Source of the DNA: Episyrphus balteatus
Lineage: Eukaryota; Arthropoda; Insecta; Diptera; Syrphidae
DNA length: 64,000 bases
NCBI RefSeq assembly: GCF_945859705.1
Contig: NC_079134.1
Span: forward strand, 68,816,625-68,880,624
Reading direction: 5' to 3'
Part shown: piece by piece, positions 32,971-43,943 of the stretch
How the letters are laid out: every line of letters starts with the position of its first letter
How positions within the stretch are numbered: position 1 is the first letter of the stretch
The notes under the pieces: model-generated
Told to the model about the DNA's origin: nothing
What the model saw: only the letters and a program-made list of their open reading frames with translations
The model's database searches: none
Translations under genes and position numbers: made by a program

Positions 32971-34460
32971 TTTTCTAAAATAGGCGTTGTATTTCTCCTT
33001 TATCCTTTATGATAGATATTATAATACGCCAAACAATTGAAGATATCTCAGATAATAAAATAAAAATCGGAAAGATTTATACAGTTTTGACAGAAGACAA
33101 CTTTTTTTTAAAGAAATTGCTACATTAGGGCATAACCTCAAAAACAGTAAAAAAAAAACGCTTTGTCAAAACGAAAAAAGTAGGTACCTAAATATTTTGA
33201 TTTCACCGCAATAAAAAAATGCAATAAGGCCCCAAGAAAGACACATAAACGACATGAACGAAATTTCTCAAATTTTGGGGCTTTATTTCATTTTGTTTTT
33301 TCGTTACGAAATAAGGCTCCAATAAAATAAGATCCAAACACTAATTTTGGGGCTTACTTTTATTGTATTTTAAAAACAATTTGGTTCCTTTTTTCCAATT
33401 TTCATAATTTACTTGAAAATGCTAAACTGAATTGTTATTCAAAAACTTTAGTGAAATTCCGGTCATCAAGGACCCAGAATTGTTAAAGTACCACTTATTG
33501 CTGACTAGCTGATGGTTTGCAGCAAGATTTTAGCATTGAAAAGCATTATTAAGTAGCAGAATAGCTGACATAATCACGCGATATAATCTAAAATAAGGTC
33601 GTTATGAAAAACAAAATTTGGAGTTTTATTTCCTTTTGCCAAAAATGGTCAAAAGAAGTTGTGCTTTATTTCATTTATTTTCCAGGCATTTTTTCAATTC
33701 GTTATATCCTTATTTCATAGGGGCATAATTTCATTATGAAGAACAAATACTTCATTTTGGGGCCTTATTCCCTATTTCCTGAGGCCTTATTTCTGTGGAG
33801 CCGAGCTCTGCACACAAAAAAACCTTTAGAAGAGTTTAGTTTAGTCTCAAATACAAAATTTGAGTTCAATGTTGTTAATTTTTGTGATATAGGTATGTTC
33901 AAATTAAACGCATTTCCATAAAAATGCTAATTTTCAATTGATGTTAAAGGGGTAACAATTCCAACAAGAAAACAGTCTATGGTCAGAAATTATTTGACTA
34001 GACTCGAAGATATATTCGAAAACCAAGTGCAGATTTTTTACAAAAAAAAATTGAATTGGTTGTATATTTGTATATTGCATTTTTCAAGAAAAAAAAAAAC
34101 AATGAAATAAATTAGATTTCACTATTTGTCAAAGATTACGATATGTCACAAAAACTAACGTTTAAAGATTACCTTAGTCACGACTAAGTACGTTGTGTCG
34201 ATTATAATAAAGAGGCCCACTTTCTTCTTTCAATATACCCCCAAAATCTGGATTTATTGCAAACAAAATCAACATGGGTATTCCCAATTTGATGCAAATG
34301 GTCTTGTACCGTTGCAAAAATGGAACATTTTCTTACACTAAAACAACCAAATATGCAGACTACAATTTATTTTAAAATTTTGTACCTACTTTTGCTATAT
34401 ATAAAAAAATACCAAAATTTGTTTATTTGTAATTGTAGTAGTAGAAAAATAAAATTTTGC
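32971..34460. other. AT-rich sequence with dispersed GGGGC(C)TTATT motifs, no gene
   Basis: Motifs of the type TTTTGGGGCTTTATTTC or their complement occur around 33219, 33276, 33304, 33345, 33590, 33718 and 33755. The frame 33736-33921 shows no recognisable domain. Nothing else is supported. Confidence 0.45.
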
Positions 34461-34477
34461 AATGTGAATACCCAAAT

Positions 34478-34660
34478 CCAAAGCAAGATGCAGCAGTACA
34501 ATGTGGGTACACCTTTCCAGAGGATTGCAATAGACGTGGCACGTCCTTTTCCCGAAACCAACAACGGAAACCGGTACATCCTTGTAGTGATGGACTACTT
34601 CAGCAAGTGGCCTGAAGCATTTGCCATCCCAAACCAAGAAATCAAAACAGTGGTGGACAG
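34478..34660 (+). pseudogene. Gypsy integrase fragment
   Basis: KMQQYNVGTPFQRIAIDVAR and DYFSKWPEAF match the start of the integrase core of copy 1 (16880-17005) almost exactly. It ends at a GGGCCGGATTAGCCATAT junction. It may be a detached piece of copy 2, which lies 2 kb upstream in the same orientation, or an independent fragment. Confidence 0.9.
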
Positions 34661-34751
34661 GGCCGGATTAGCCATATAACTGACTTGGCGATAGCCACCC
34701 GGGCCCTCAGCTATTCTATAGTTGCAAAATAAAAATACATGAAGAACATGT

Positions 34752-35047
34752 TATAAAAAAGTAACGAAGAAAAAAATAACAAAAATAATAAAAAATTATT
34801 AAAATTATTTTAATTTTAAGTGGAGCGATTGAATATAATTCAATTTATAAGTTCAAGTGACCTCAACTCCAAAAATTTATAAAGCGTTTCGCCCAGGTAC
34901 GACAGTGGGCTCATCAGTTAGATCTGTCGTACACTTACTAAGACGCCTTATTTGGAGTTAAGGTCACTTGAACTTATAAATTGAATTATATTCAATCGCT
35001 CCACTTAAAATAAAAATAATTTTATTATTTTTTTCTTCGTTATTATA
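34752..35047. mobile_element. Foldback element with 60-bp near-perfect core arms
   Basis: 34814-34873 is the reverse complement of 34951-35010 with one mismatch. A/T-rich extensions (to about 34752 and 35047) also pair loosely. The 77-base loop contains a nested GTACGACAG/CTGTCGTAC stem. No coding. Confidence 0.9.
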
Positions 35048-35102
35048 TGAGCCTGACCACGGGCATACATTTTTTAAGTGTCAGAATTTAAACAAATGCC
35101 CT

Positions 35103-35726
35103 TATAGGTATCTAAAAAAGGAAAAAAAACTGGAATGAAGAAAATCCTTACAAAAGAAAAGATTTTGCCAGACGCAATCAAACAAGAACAAAAATTTATA
35201 TAATTATCCTCCACCACAAAAAAAAACAACAATTTCAAGGACGATTGCCGTAGCAAACGAAAAAAAAGATACATACACAGACACACCTGAAACCAATGCA
35301 CCTGTGCGTTGTCATCCTATAAAAAAGAGAACAAAAAAAATAAAAAGCAGAAACCACCCTCGGCTAAAAAATATTCTACAAAATATTAAATTCTTAAAGT
35401 CTTCATATTAAAAAAAAAATAATCTAAAAAAAGGAAAAAACGGGAATGCAGAAAATCCTTTCACAAGAGGGAAGATCTGGGTAGACGAACTGGCAAAAAG
35501 TAAGAAAAAAAAACTCCACCACAGTGATCGTCATCGGCTCCGTTGCCGTAAGAAGCAAAACAAAATAAAAAAAAAGAAAGAAAACGAAGAGATTCCATTT
35601 TTTTAAGGAATTCCCTCGCTCTCGCAACATTTTGCAGCTAGCAACATGTTGATCACATACGACACTTCAAATTTTTGGTTTCGATAACTTTTATGGGATG
35701 CGATATCTTTGTATTCTATAATCTTT
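35103..35726. repeat. Detached inverted copy of the left end of the 22.09 kb element
   Basis: This is close to the reverse complement of 22089-22715, sharing GGATGCGATATCTTTGTATT at the outer end, the CTCGCTCTCGCAACATTTT block, AGATCTGGGTAGACGAACTG and CACCCTCGGCTAAAAAATAT. It matches the left arm better than the element's own right arm does. Its partner end is not in the window. Confidence 0.85.
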
Positions 35727-35836
35727 GCTTAAACCTTAATAAAGTGCATTTTATGTAAAAAGATGTTTATTTGAAAAAGGAAGTTCTTCGTTTTTGATCA
35801 TATCCGTTAACGTGTCAGAACCTCCTCGCCCTACCC

Positions 35837-36378
35837 TACTACGGAGTACCTCGGATTTACTCCACATTTTTGGTCAAATTTACACCGATTTGCACACACA
35901 CTTATGAATTTGGAATTTGACATTTAAAATGTTGTTTAAAGAGAAAAATTGGAAAAGTGTATCTTTAAAATTCTTTTGTTATTAACAAAAACAACCATTA
36001 TGAATATATTTCCTATTATATTGTATTCCACCATATATATTTCTTCCATTACTTTCGTTAATTCTTCACTTTTTCCAAAATGAAATTGAAAACCGAATAA
36101 AAGAGTTTTTAAGCCAGTGTTCTTCATCAATAAAAAAAAATCTAGTGCCAGATAAAAAAAATCCCATTTTTTTCTTCGATAATGGGATATTATTATTTTA
36201 AAATTATCAAACTAAGGATGTGTCAATTAGGCTGAAAAAACCGATCAGAAGTATAATGAAAAACATACCAAAAGTAAAACTAAGTCCGCTTCTACACGAA
36301 GACGCAAAGCGCGAGACGCACATTAGAGCAAGGGAGAAATAAAGTTCGAAAAAAAGGGAAGGAAGATTTTCTACCGTT
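35837..36378. repeat. Dispersed repeat family S, copy 1
   Basis: Shares TACTACRGAGTACC, GGATTTACTCCACATTTTT, TTTCGTTAATTCTTCACT, AAGAGTTTTTAAGCCAGTGT and GAAGACGCAAAGCGCGAGA with 47111-47480. This copy holds an extra 165 bp (about 35885-36050) and is followed by two MITEs. No conserved protein is visible; the minus-strand frame 36207-36512 is probably incidental. Confidence 0.8.
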
Positions 36379-36638
36379 CCTTCAAGCAAGAAAACGGAGT
36401 TCAGAAAAGACACTCCGACCGAGAAAAACGGGGTTGCACTCACACACTTGCAACTTTTTGTGTATGAACACAAAGTCGAAGGAGAAATCGTGGTGAAAAA
36501 ACCAATACACATAAAATCGGCTCCGCGGTGATTATAATTTCCATACTAATTTGAGCCCCGTTTCTGAGCCGAAGTCGGACTCAGCTCCGCCTGAGGCGGA
36601 GCGGATTCGGACCGAGGTCGGACTTGTTTGCTTGAAGG
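36379..36638. mobile_element. GC-rich MITE, copy 1
   Basis: Starts CCTTCAAGCAAG and ends with the inverse (TTGCTTGAAGG). It includes a perfect palindrome GCTCCGCCTGAGGCGGAGC near 36586-36604 and repeated CGAAGTCGGACT/GGTCGGACTT blocks. It is distinctly GC-richer than its surroundings. Confidence 0.82.
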
Positions 36639-36709
36639 GGAGAAATCCATCTTTCTCTCTCCCTTGTTCTTATGTGCATCTTTGTCGTAAGCGCCAACTT
36701 TTAGCGTTT

Positions 36710-36958
36710 CCTTTCAAGCAAGAAAACGGAGTTCAGAAAAGACACTCCGACCGAGAAAAGCGGGGTTTTGTGTATGAACACAAAGTCGAAGGAGAAATAG
36801 TGGTGAAAAAACCAATACATATAAAATCGGCTCCGCGGTGATTATAATTTCCATCCTAATTTGAGCCGCCTTCGGACCCGTTTCTGAGCCGAAGTCGGAC
36901 TCGGCTCCGCCTGAGGCGGAGCGGATTCGGACCGAAGTCGGACTTGTTTGCTTGAAGG
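36710..36958. mobile_element. GC-rich MITE, copy 2
   Basis: Second copy of the MITE at 36379-36638, same orientation, 71 bp apart. It lacks a 20-base segment around GCACTCACACACTTGCAACT and gains GCCTTCGGA. Same terminal inverted repeats and same central palindrome. Confidence 0.82.
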
Positions 36959-37798
36959 GTTACGACAAAAATTCTATGTATTTTTCAGATTTTTTTTCTT
37001 CAGTATTGGTTTGTCGTGCGTCATACAAAACAGGTACGGTAAACATTTTGGAACGATATTTTAAAATTGTTTTGTCTTTTTGTATATGTCCCAAATATAA
37101 TATAAATAAATATATAATCACTATAAAAGCATTATTGAAAATAAGGACTCTATTTTCTATAAGGACAACGAATTTAAAAACTTTGGGCTGCATTAAGCTA
37201 TGCGCTCCTTGCGGTTTTACACTTTTCTTTAAAGTGCATTTTATAAAAAAAAAGGAAGAACGCATTTCAGAGACATATTAACATTTTATAAATTATTTAA
37301 ACTAATTTGTAAAACAACGGTAGAGAAGTGTAAAATAAAAGGCGCATCAATATTTTAAAAGAATAAATTCTTTAGTTTGATATTTAATTCGCTTTTATTT
37401 ATGGTCATACAGTCCGTAAAACTAGGATATCCTGTCCTCACCTATAGTACTCTTGAAAATCGATTTTGTATTGCACTTTTTATATGCGAACAGATAGTAA
37501 TTTTTAAGCTATTGCATAGATTTTAACGCAGGCCTGGCATGGGGAGCTAACCAAGAAAAAACGTAACGAAAAATTAGTACATTTATGATGGTATGTGTGT
37601 ATATGCATATGATACGATTGTACGAAGCTTGGATGGATGTGTGAATGGTTTTGGTTCAGCCAGAGAGGGTTATATAAATTGTGTTAGACAACAAAAAGAG
37701 GAGTAAGGAAGAAGACCATACATTGTTCTGTATTTTCTTTTCTTTTCTCTTCCCATTCTTCTCTTTCTTGATCAACTTTTTGTGATTTGTGAAGGAGT

Positions 37799-38468
37799 AA
37801 AAGCTGAAACACAATCACGCTTTGTCGTCGATTTTGACAACTGCGAAAAGTTCAACTATAGGAAATCTGTGTATCCTCACACAATGACGCTTTTCTTACG
37901 TACGCTTTATTTGACAAACGTAAGGAAACGTAAGAAAGCGAGCAAAAGTTCAACCAGACTGAACTTTTGCTCGCTTTCTGACATTTAACAGACATAGTTA
38001 CAGTCACCCACATTATTATTGCGCCAAATGTGAATTAAAAAAAATAAATTATTGCAAAACTATGTGTGTTTTTTAATTTCTCTATATAGATTTTGCACAA
38101 AAAAACGACATCGAGATATTTTAAATCAAAACAATTTACGTATTAAAAACAAAAAAATTTAATGATGTTTTAGACTAAGTTTTATTGTTAAAAACAATAT
38201 ATTTTGATTGGTTTTGTTTTTATTACTATAGGATTAAAGAATAAACAAATTTTTATGCATTTTTTAAACTTTTTTCATTTTTCCACAATTAAATCAAGAT
38301 AAAGACTTGGCCCAATAATTTTGTGAGTGACTGTGTTTTTTTTTATTTGACAGCAGATTTTATGTTGCAATCAGCTGTTCAAAGTCAAAGTGACAGAAGC
38401 GCGCTTTGAGGATTTCTCAACGTAACGCAACGAAGCGACGCCCTAAAGCGTGATTGTGTTTCAGCTTT
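37799..38468. mobile_element. MITE with AAAGCTGAAACACAATC ends
   Basis: About 24 bp at 37799-37823 (AAGCTGAAACACAATCACGC core) are exactly inverted at 38445-38468. The 670-bp element contains a 20-bp perfect hairpin at 37933-37979. No coding; the frame at 37782-37988 reads through the terminus and is spurious. Confidence 0.82.
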
Positions 38469-38773
38469 AAAGCGTTGGAATGCGCTTGCGATATTAAATC
38501 AGAAGAGAAGAGAAAAAGTATGATAGGTAGATACAAAATATAATCATTTGTTTTGTGTAGTGTAGGTAAACAAATTATAATTGCATAAGTTGATAAAAAA
38601 TGCAATGCAATAGCTTTACCGCGGCAGTCCTCGAGTGCCACAAGTCTTTTTTTTTCTTTATAACATTAGGATAGCCTCACCCCAATTATTATAACTAAAA
38701 CGAAAGTTATTTGATAATATTTTTAACGAAAATAATTTTTTGTTATTTAACGAAGTTAAACAAATAATTTTAA

Positions 38774-39028
38774 CCCTAGAAAGCTAACCTTCGTCGATTT
38801 GACGAACACCAATTTTATTTTTTCTGATTTTTCGGAAAAAGGAGCTTCCGATTACATTCTAAATTCGTGTAACCCGTGTGTAAAAAAATCCTTTTTTTGC
38901 TTTTTCTGTTAAGAAAATAACTACTTAACATGAATTATTTAACTTCACAGAAATTAGTTAATAACTTTTTCTTAAAAATCACTTCGTCTAAACTAAACGT
39001 ACTACAAAATAAGGTTAGCTTTTTAGGG
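38774..39028. mobile_element. piggyBac-type MITE with TTAA target duplication
   Basis: TTAA at 38770-38773 and 39029-39032 flanks 255 bp with 18-bp terminal repeats that differ at one base: CCCTAGAAAGCTAACCTT on the left and the inverse of CCCTAAAAAGCTAACCTT on the right. Termini starting CCCT inside TTAA are the hallmark of piggyBac. The subterminal palindrome TTCGTCGATTTGACGAA (38790-38806) also resembles the known piggyBac end design. Confidence 0.93.
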
Positions 39029-39340
39029 TTAAAGGTTCTAGCGCCCCCTATTTACTTTGAATTTTAAAAAAGCGGTTAAGAAATTTTAACACATCTAATG
39101 AGACGTTATCTCTGGGGGCTTTGATGTAATCATTTGACATCTCTTTCTTCAGATACAGATTTCTATATTCATATCATAAACTGCCCATTTTAGTTAATCC
39201 CACGCATTTACAATTATATTTGAAGCTGTAGAAACAAGATTGCCAACATAGTTTTTTTTTTAACTTTGAATTTCTTTAAATGTTCTTATACATAATTTGC
39301 GAGAAATGGGGCAGTGTCCTTCTAAAAAATGATTTGTAAT

Positions 39341-39713
39341 GTCGTTTTCTATTGACTTTTCAGATTTTTGTGTAAAATTCTCAGAATTTCCAGCGCAAAT
39401 AGAATATGAAATCTAGTTTTGTAATTGTGTGCGAAATCTGTACGTATAACAAAAATAAAACAACAACAAATGTTCAGACAAATGTCAAACAGAGGAGTGT
39501 GTGTGAAAGTGCGTGTGTTTGTATGCGTGAGTCTTGATAAAAATCCAGAATCAGATTCTTGAATCTCAGATTCATTTTTTTGTCATTTTTTTGAATCTCA
39601 GGACGCAAATAGATCATGAAATCTGAGATTTTTCGACTATTTCCCCTCTTCACCCCCCCTTTCAGCTGTCAAATTCACAAATCTCATTCTGAGATTCGTC
39701 AATAGAAAACGAC
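39341..39713. mobile_element. MITE with GTCGTTTTCTATTGAC ends
   Basis: A 16-bp perfect terminal inverted repeat (39341-39356, 39698-39713) encloses 373 bp. Inside are repeated GAATCTCAGATT-like segments. The outer nine bases and right flank ATAAGA are shared with the MITE at 27201-27634. Confidence 0.88.
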
Positions 39714-39734
39714 ATAAGACTTTAACATTCTCCT

Positions 39735-40239
39735 GGGTGCTTTCATAATTGCATGGTTGCTTTGTTTACATGCGGTCATTTGCGATCAGACTAATGTCAG
39801 AAAAACTTTGAATTTATGAACACTTTTTCTGATTTGCGTCATTTGGCAAAATTTTTAAGTTTCAATTCAGCCTCTTCTCCAAAACAAACATACCTTAATT
39901 CCATCCTTTAAGAAGAAAAAAAAAACTTTTTTTTAACATTTCTCTAAATATTTACAAATTTATTATATCCAAGAAATTCGCGTTATTTTGACTTGAACTT
40001 TGAATTTCCAATCAATATTTTGACAAAATTGAAAAATAAAGGAAAGCTGTATCATTTTTTACGTCATGTTCCTTCTTTCTTCAAGTTTAAATTCATTGCG
40101 CATGGGAATTTTTTCATTTGCACATTTGCGCTGCAAATATTTGCGTTTTACATTTATGAACACCTGACATTTGTCATTTGCATTAATGAAAGCTTTGCAT
40201 TCGTCAGATTTGCGCAACCATGCATTTATGAAAGCACCC
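39735..40239. mobile_element. MITE (family H) with GGGTGCTTTCATAA ends
   Basis: GGGTGCTTTCATAATTGCAT at 39735 is inverted at 40214-40239 with one indel. The element is 505 bp and non-coding. An inverted copy at 53381-54260 carries a further insertion and so gives a before/after comparison. Confidence 0.88.
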
Positions 40240-41098
40240 TTATTAATCTTAAGTCCATTTTAATATGGTTTTGTAAGGTGGGGCCATTACTTTGCCAGCT
40301 GGCAAAAATAGAGTCTTAATATTAGAATGTCGTACGTGCGCTTACTTTGTCGTACGTGTAGTAACGTAATGATAATTTAAAAAACAAACCAGATAAGACA
40401 ATTTTAACAACATAAATAAGAAGAAGATATCGCACAAAATATTCTATTAAAATTGAAAAAAATCTATAGGCCGGTTTATTTTTTATATAAGCTCAAATGC
40501 GATTTCCTTAAATTCCAAAATTGGCGTTTACGACAAAACAATTCTCGGGCGACGATATGTTATTAATATTAATTTTTTTTTCAATTCATAAAATTTTTTC
40601 CCTAGGCCTGTTATCACTATTTTCTTCAAGGAAATTATCCATTTTTGCCTTGTCACACAAACAATTACAAAAAAAAATTACTCTTGTCATGTTCTATCAC
40701 TCCAAAAAAAGGAGTAAAAATTAAGAGTACTCCTTAAAATAGTGAAAGAAAACGACATTAGTTTCTATTTTAGCTTGCTTCCGCAAACTCTAAAATGTTA
40801 GCTTCATTTTTTTTAAATTGTCGAAAGAAAATTGTGTGAAAGAAACACCAACTTTTTTGCCATATTTTTTTTCTTTTCCTTTTTTTTAACTTTTTTCAAT
40901 GATTGATTCATCAGTCCTATCGCCAACTTAATGAAAACTTTTTTTCACCGGAAAAAAAATAACCCTGGAAGATAATTTTCCTATTGCGAATCTCCCACGA
41001 ACTTTTTTGTTCACCGAACAAATCTTACTAATATTCAAATGCTTTAATCATTTTCGAAATTAATTTGACATTAAAAACCAGCCAGCGCGCCCAGACAT
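40240..41098. other. AT-rich sequence downstream of the ELMO gene, no gene seen
   Basis: No conserved frame. A short GGAGTAAAAATTAAGAG/AGAAAACGACATTA segment near 40710-40760 looks like a decayed end of the GTCGTTTTC-type MITEs. Confidence 0.4.
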
Positions 41099-41193
41099 GA
41101 TGAGTTGGCCGAGCGGTTAAGGAGCTGCATTACTTCAATAATGTGATTGATTCAGTGCGCAATACACACCGGGGTTCGAATCCTGTTCGAATT
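41099..41193 (+). tRNA. tRNA-like sequence (class II, Ser/Leu-like), probably a pseudogene or SINE head
   Basis: A perfect A box, TTGGCCGAGCGGTTAAGG, and a B box, GGTTCGAATCC, are spaced as in a long-variable-arm tRNA, and a T-run follows at 41210-41218 as a Pol III terminator. A possible anticodon stem CATTA/TAATG is present. The acceptor and T stems, however, pair poorly when laid out by hand and the anticodon loop has a non-standard length. I therefore do not assign an amino acid. Confidence 0.5.
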
Positions 41194-41690
41194 CTGCTGT
41201 CATCTAGTGTTTTTTTTTATTTTTCAACCCAAAATACAAAATTATTTGACAAACATAAGTCATCATTTTTATGCATTCGCTCTTCGACATTTGTTTAATA
41301 ACATATCACGTACTGTTTAAAATGCGAACTCCAAACTATGATCTGTTCCCACCAAAAATTAACATTTAAAAATCGTTATCAAAATAAATCGTAGTTTAGC
41401 AACTAAATTTGAAATTTGGCATTTATTTATAAAGAAACAATTTTGTTGCTTATAAATAGAATTTCGCTAAAAAGAAATTCGTTAAAAATGTTCTAATTTA
41501 TATGGGATATATTTTAAGGGAATAGGATATTGGCTGAATTCACAAACGCATCACAACTTTTTGTATGGAAAGAAAACACTACCTTACCTTATGCAATTTT
41601 CTGATGCGTTAATGAATTCATCCATTAAATGACATTCGGTATAGAAAGAATTTTGTTATAAAAAAGTTTGACTGTATTCAGTAATAAAAT

Positions 41691-43732
41691 TTAATTTTCA
41701 AAACAAAAATCGTAATTTGGAGGATCTTCTGGTATAACAGGGTGTCCATTGCTTATATCTACACCCTCAGTATCAAGTAACCTGAGTTTAATTTTCATAG
41801 AAAGCAAAATTTCGAAGTCTTCCTCCTTTTGCTTACTAGTCATTTCCTGCCCGAGTAAGGCATTTATGCCATCTGTCCAATAGTTAAATATAAGTTCTTC
41901 AGGAGCAACAAAATCAAGTGTTGAATGATCCATATTATCAAACGTAATTGAAAACCCTAAATTTGCTGCTGATTTTCTAGCTCGCATCTCTTTCATGTGT
42001 GGACATTCCTTCCCAATAAGTAACTGCTTTATGTCTATTACTAAAACTTTATTTGTCAGATCTTCCAGAGTTGGAATGGCTTTTTCGTCGCAGTCACCAT
42101 AATGAAAAACTTTGTGATTTGGCGACAGCCTTGCATACCAGAACTTGTCTTTGCTACGAACACCCCGGGAATATTTGGAAAAACGAGTTCCTTCCACAAG
42201 GAACGTCAAACGTTGTTGTTTTATAAGATGAATGACATCGGGACTGATTTTATTCTTTAGTTTAACTATTGCTGATGCTGTAGATTCACATTCTTCTTTT
42301 GAATTACGTTCTTGTTGCCTTAAATTGGTGATTGCCTGATAGTTAAGTTGCCCTATTTTAAATCGGAAATCTTCTAGATTTTCAGGTCGAACTTTAAGTG
42401 TTCTATTAATCTGTTCGCGCACTACGCTTAATACTTTTTGGAAGTCCTCAGCAGTTGCGCGCATATCTTTCCAGGTTCGATTGAGAGTTATAATGCAAAT
42501 ACAAAAGAATTCCTCAAATGGATGGTCATGGCCGAAAAGCATTGGGTGAAATCCCATTGATTGCTCAGATGGGGGTTCTCCAATCCTTAGAAATTCGCAT
42601 AACATCTTAACCAAATCGATTGAAGTTCTCCCAAATGGACACTCGTGCTCATATGCGCGACATGTGTTTTCATGAACAACTTTGGTATACTGTTGAGTAT
42701 AATTGCGAGCGAAATACACCATACAATCTAAAGCCAAAATACCCGGTGGAGTTTCTGTGAAATCTTGGGCTGGGTTAACATCGCAATTAAATCCCAGTTT
42801 CTTGTAATACTGTGAAAAATTGACATTTACTCCACGACGCTGATCTTCTATTATTCCAGCTCCAATGGGGTAGTCGTCAAACGCTATTTTTTTCAGTTCT
42901 TTAATTTTATCATACGCATCTTGATCTTGTGGGTTTAGTTTTAATCGCATGCGGTTCTCCAACAAGCCTAGTGTAAGGGTTTGCAAAATATAAAGCTGAT
43001 GTTGAATTTCAGAACCTGTAATATCAGCAATCAGCACCGTACGATATTGCTTTTTGCTAAGAGTCAATGCTATTTGACGCTTGCGAGCATCATCTGCCTT
43101 CATAAATAGAGCATTTATTAGAGCAATTGTATTTTGACGAATAATCAATGAATTTGAATCTTGCAAAAGACGAAGAACATTTTCCAAAGTGACATCATTT
43201 TCGACTTGAACATATTTCCCGCTATTTTGAACAATGTTTTCCAAAATTGATAGTGCTCTTTCAACGCATTCTTTTGAGTAGTTTTTAAAATCGCATACTA
43301 TTAATATGTTCTTTGTTATAAAGGGAACTTGTAAAATTTCCCACGAAACAATACCATGCTCCATTAATTCCACAAAACTTGCTAAACTATATTTCAGCCC
43401 TTCATCTTCATTGGTGGAATCTTCAATCATAGATATTAAAATTGTAAGACCTTGTTCTTTTATAAATTCCATGGCAAACGTTAGATCAACGCTAAGCGCA
43501 GAGAGTTCTTTAAGACATTTAACTTTATCTGTTTTTGAATCAGGTTTGAGACATTGAAGAATGTCATAAGCTTTTTTTGATGGCGACAACTGCAAGCGAA
43601 GAACAGACCCATTTTTAATTTCTGTGCGGTTTTTTTCAGTAACAAATCGATGATTGTTTAACTCACAAAATTGGAGCGCATAATTTTCAGCATCGGTTAT
43701 ACCCCAATTATTACAAAGCTCTTGAATTTTTC
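41691..43732 (-). CDS. Ced-12: ELMO/Ced-12 family protein, main coding exon
   Basis: The protein is an adaptor that, with DOCK-type exchange factors, activates Rac for engulfment and cell migration (family knowledge). The exon opens after an AG acceptor at 43733-43734 with IQELCNNWGITDAENYALQF, matching the N-terminal ubiquitin-like region of ELMO proteins. An armadillo-like segment (HGIVSWEILQVPFI) follows. The ELMO domain starts around YYKKLGFN and includes PPGILALDCMVYFAR, RIGEPPSE and HPFEEFFCICIITLNRTW. A PH domain comes next (FLVEGTRFSKY, FWYARLSPNHKVFHYGD, LGFSITF). The C-terminus is LRLLDTEGVDIS, then a proline motif (IPEDPPNY) of the kind bound by DOCK SH3 domains. About 680 codons lie in one exon with no lesion; human and fly relatives are about 720-730, so only 35-45 N-terminal residues are missing. 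Confidence 0.95.
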
Positions 43733-43943
43733 CTAGAACAAGAAAAAAAAATTATAAAAATGAATACCACGAATAAAAATGAAAATAAATTTACTATCGA
43801 CTAAACCATTTTATTTTGGTAAGTTCTAGTTGTTTTGACAAATAAAGGCCTAAATGGTTACTATGTTCAAGGTAAATCCAACAATGTGTCACTTTATTGT
43901 ATCGTCGTACAAATGTGAATGTTAAAAAATTAGTAGAAGGTTA

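Noticed and set aside
22089..35726. A single 13.6 kb element bounded by the 22.09 kb and 35.73 kb inverted ends
   Set aside because: The 8-bp target duplication pairs the 22.09 kb end with 26.72 kb instead; flanks at 35.73 kb do not match.
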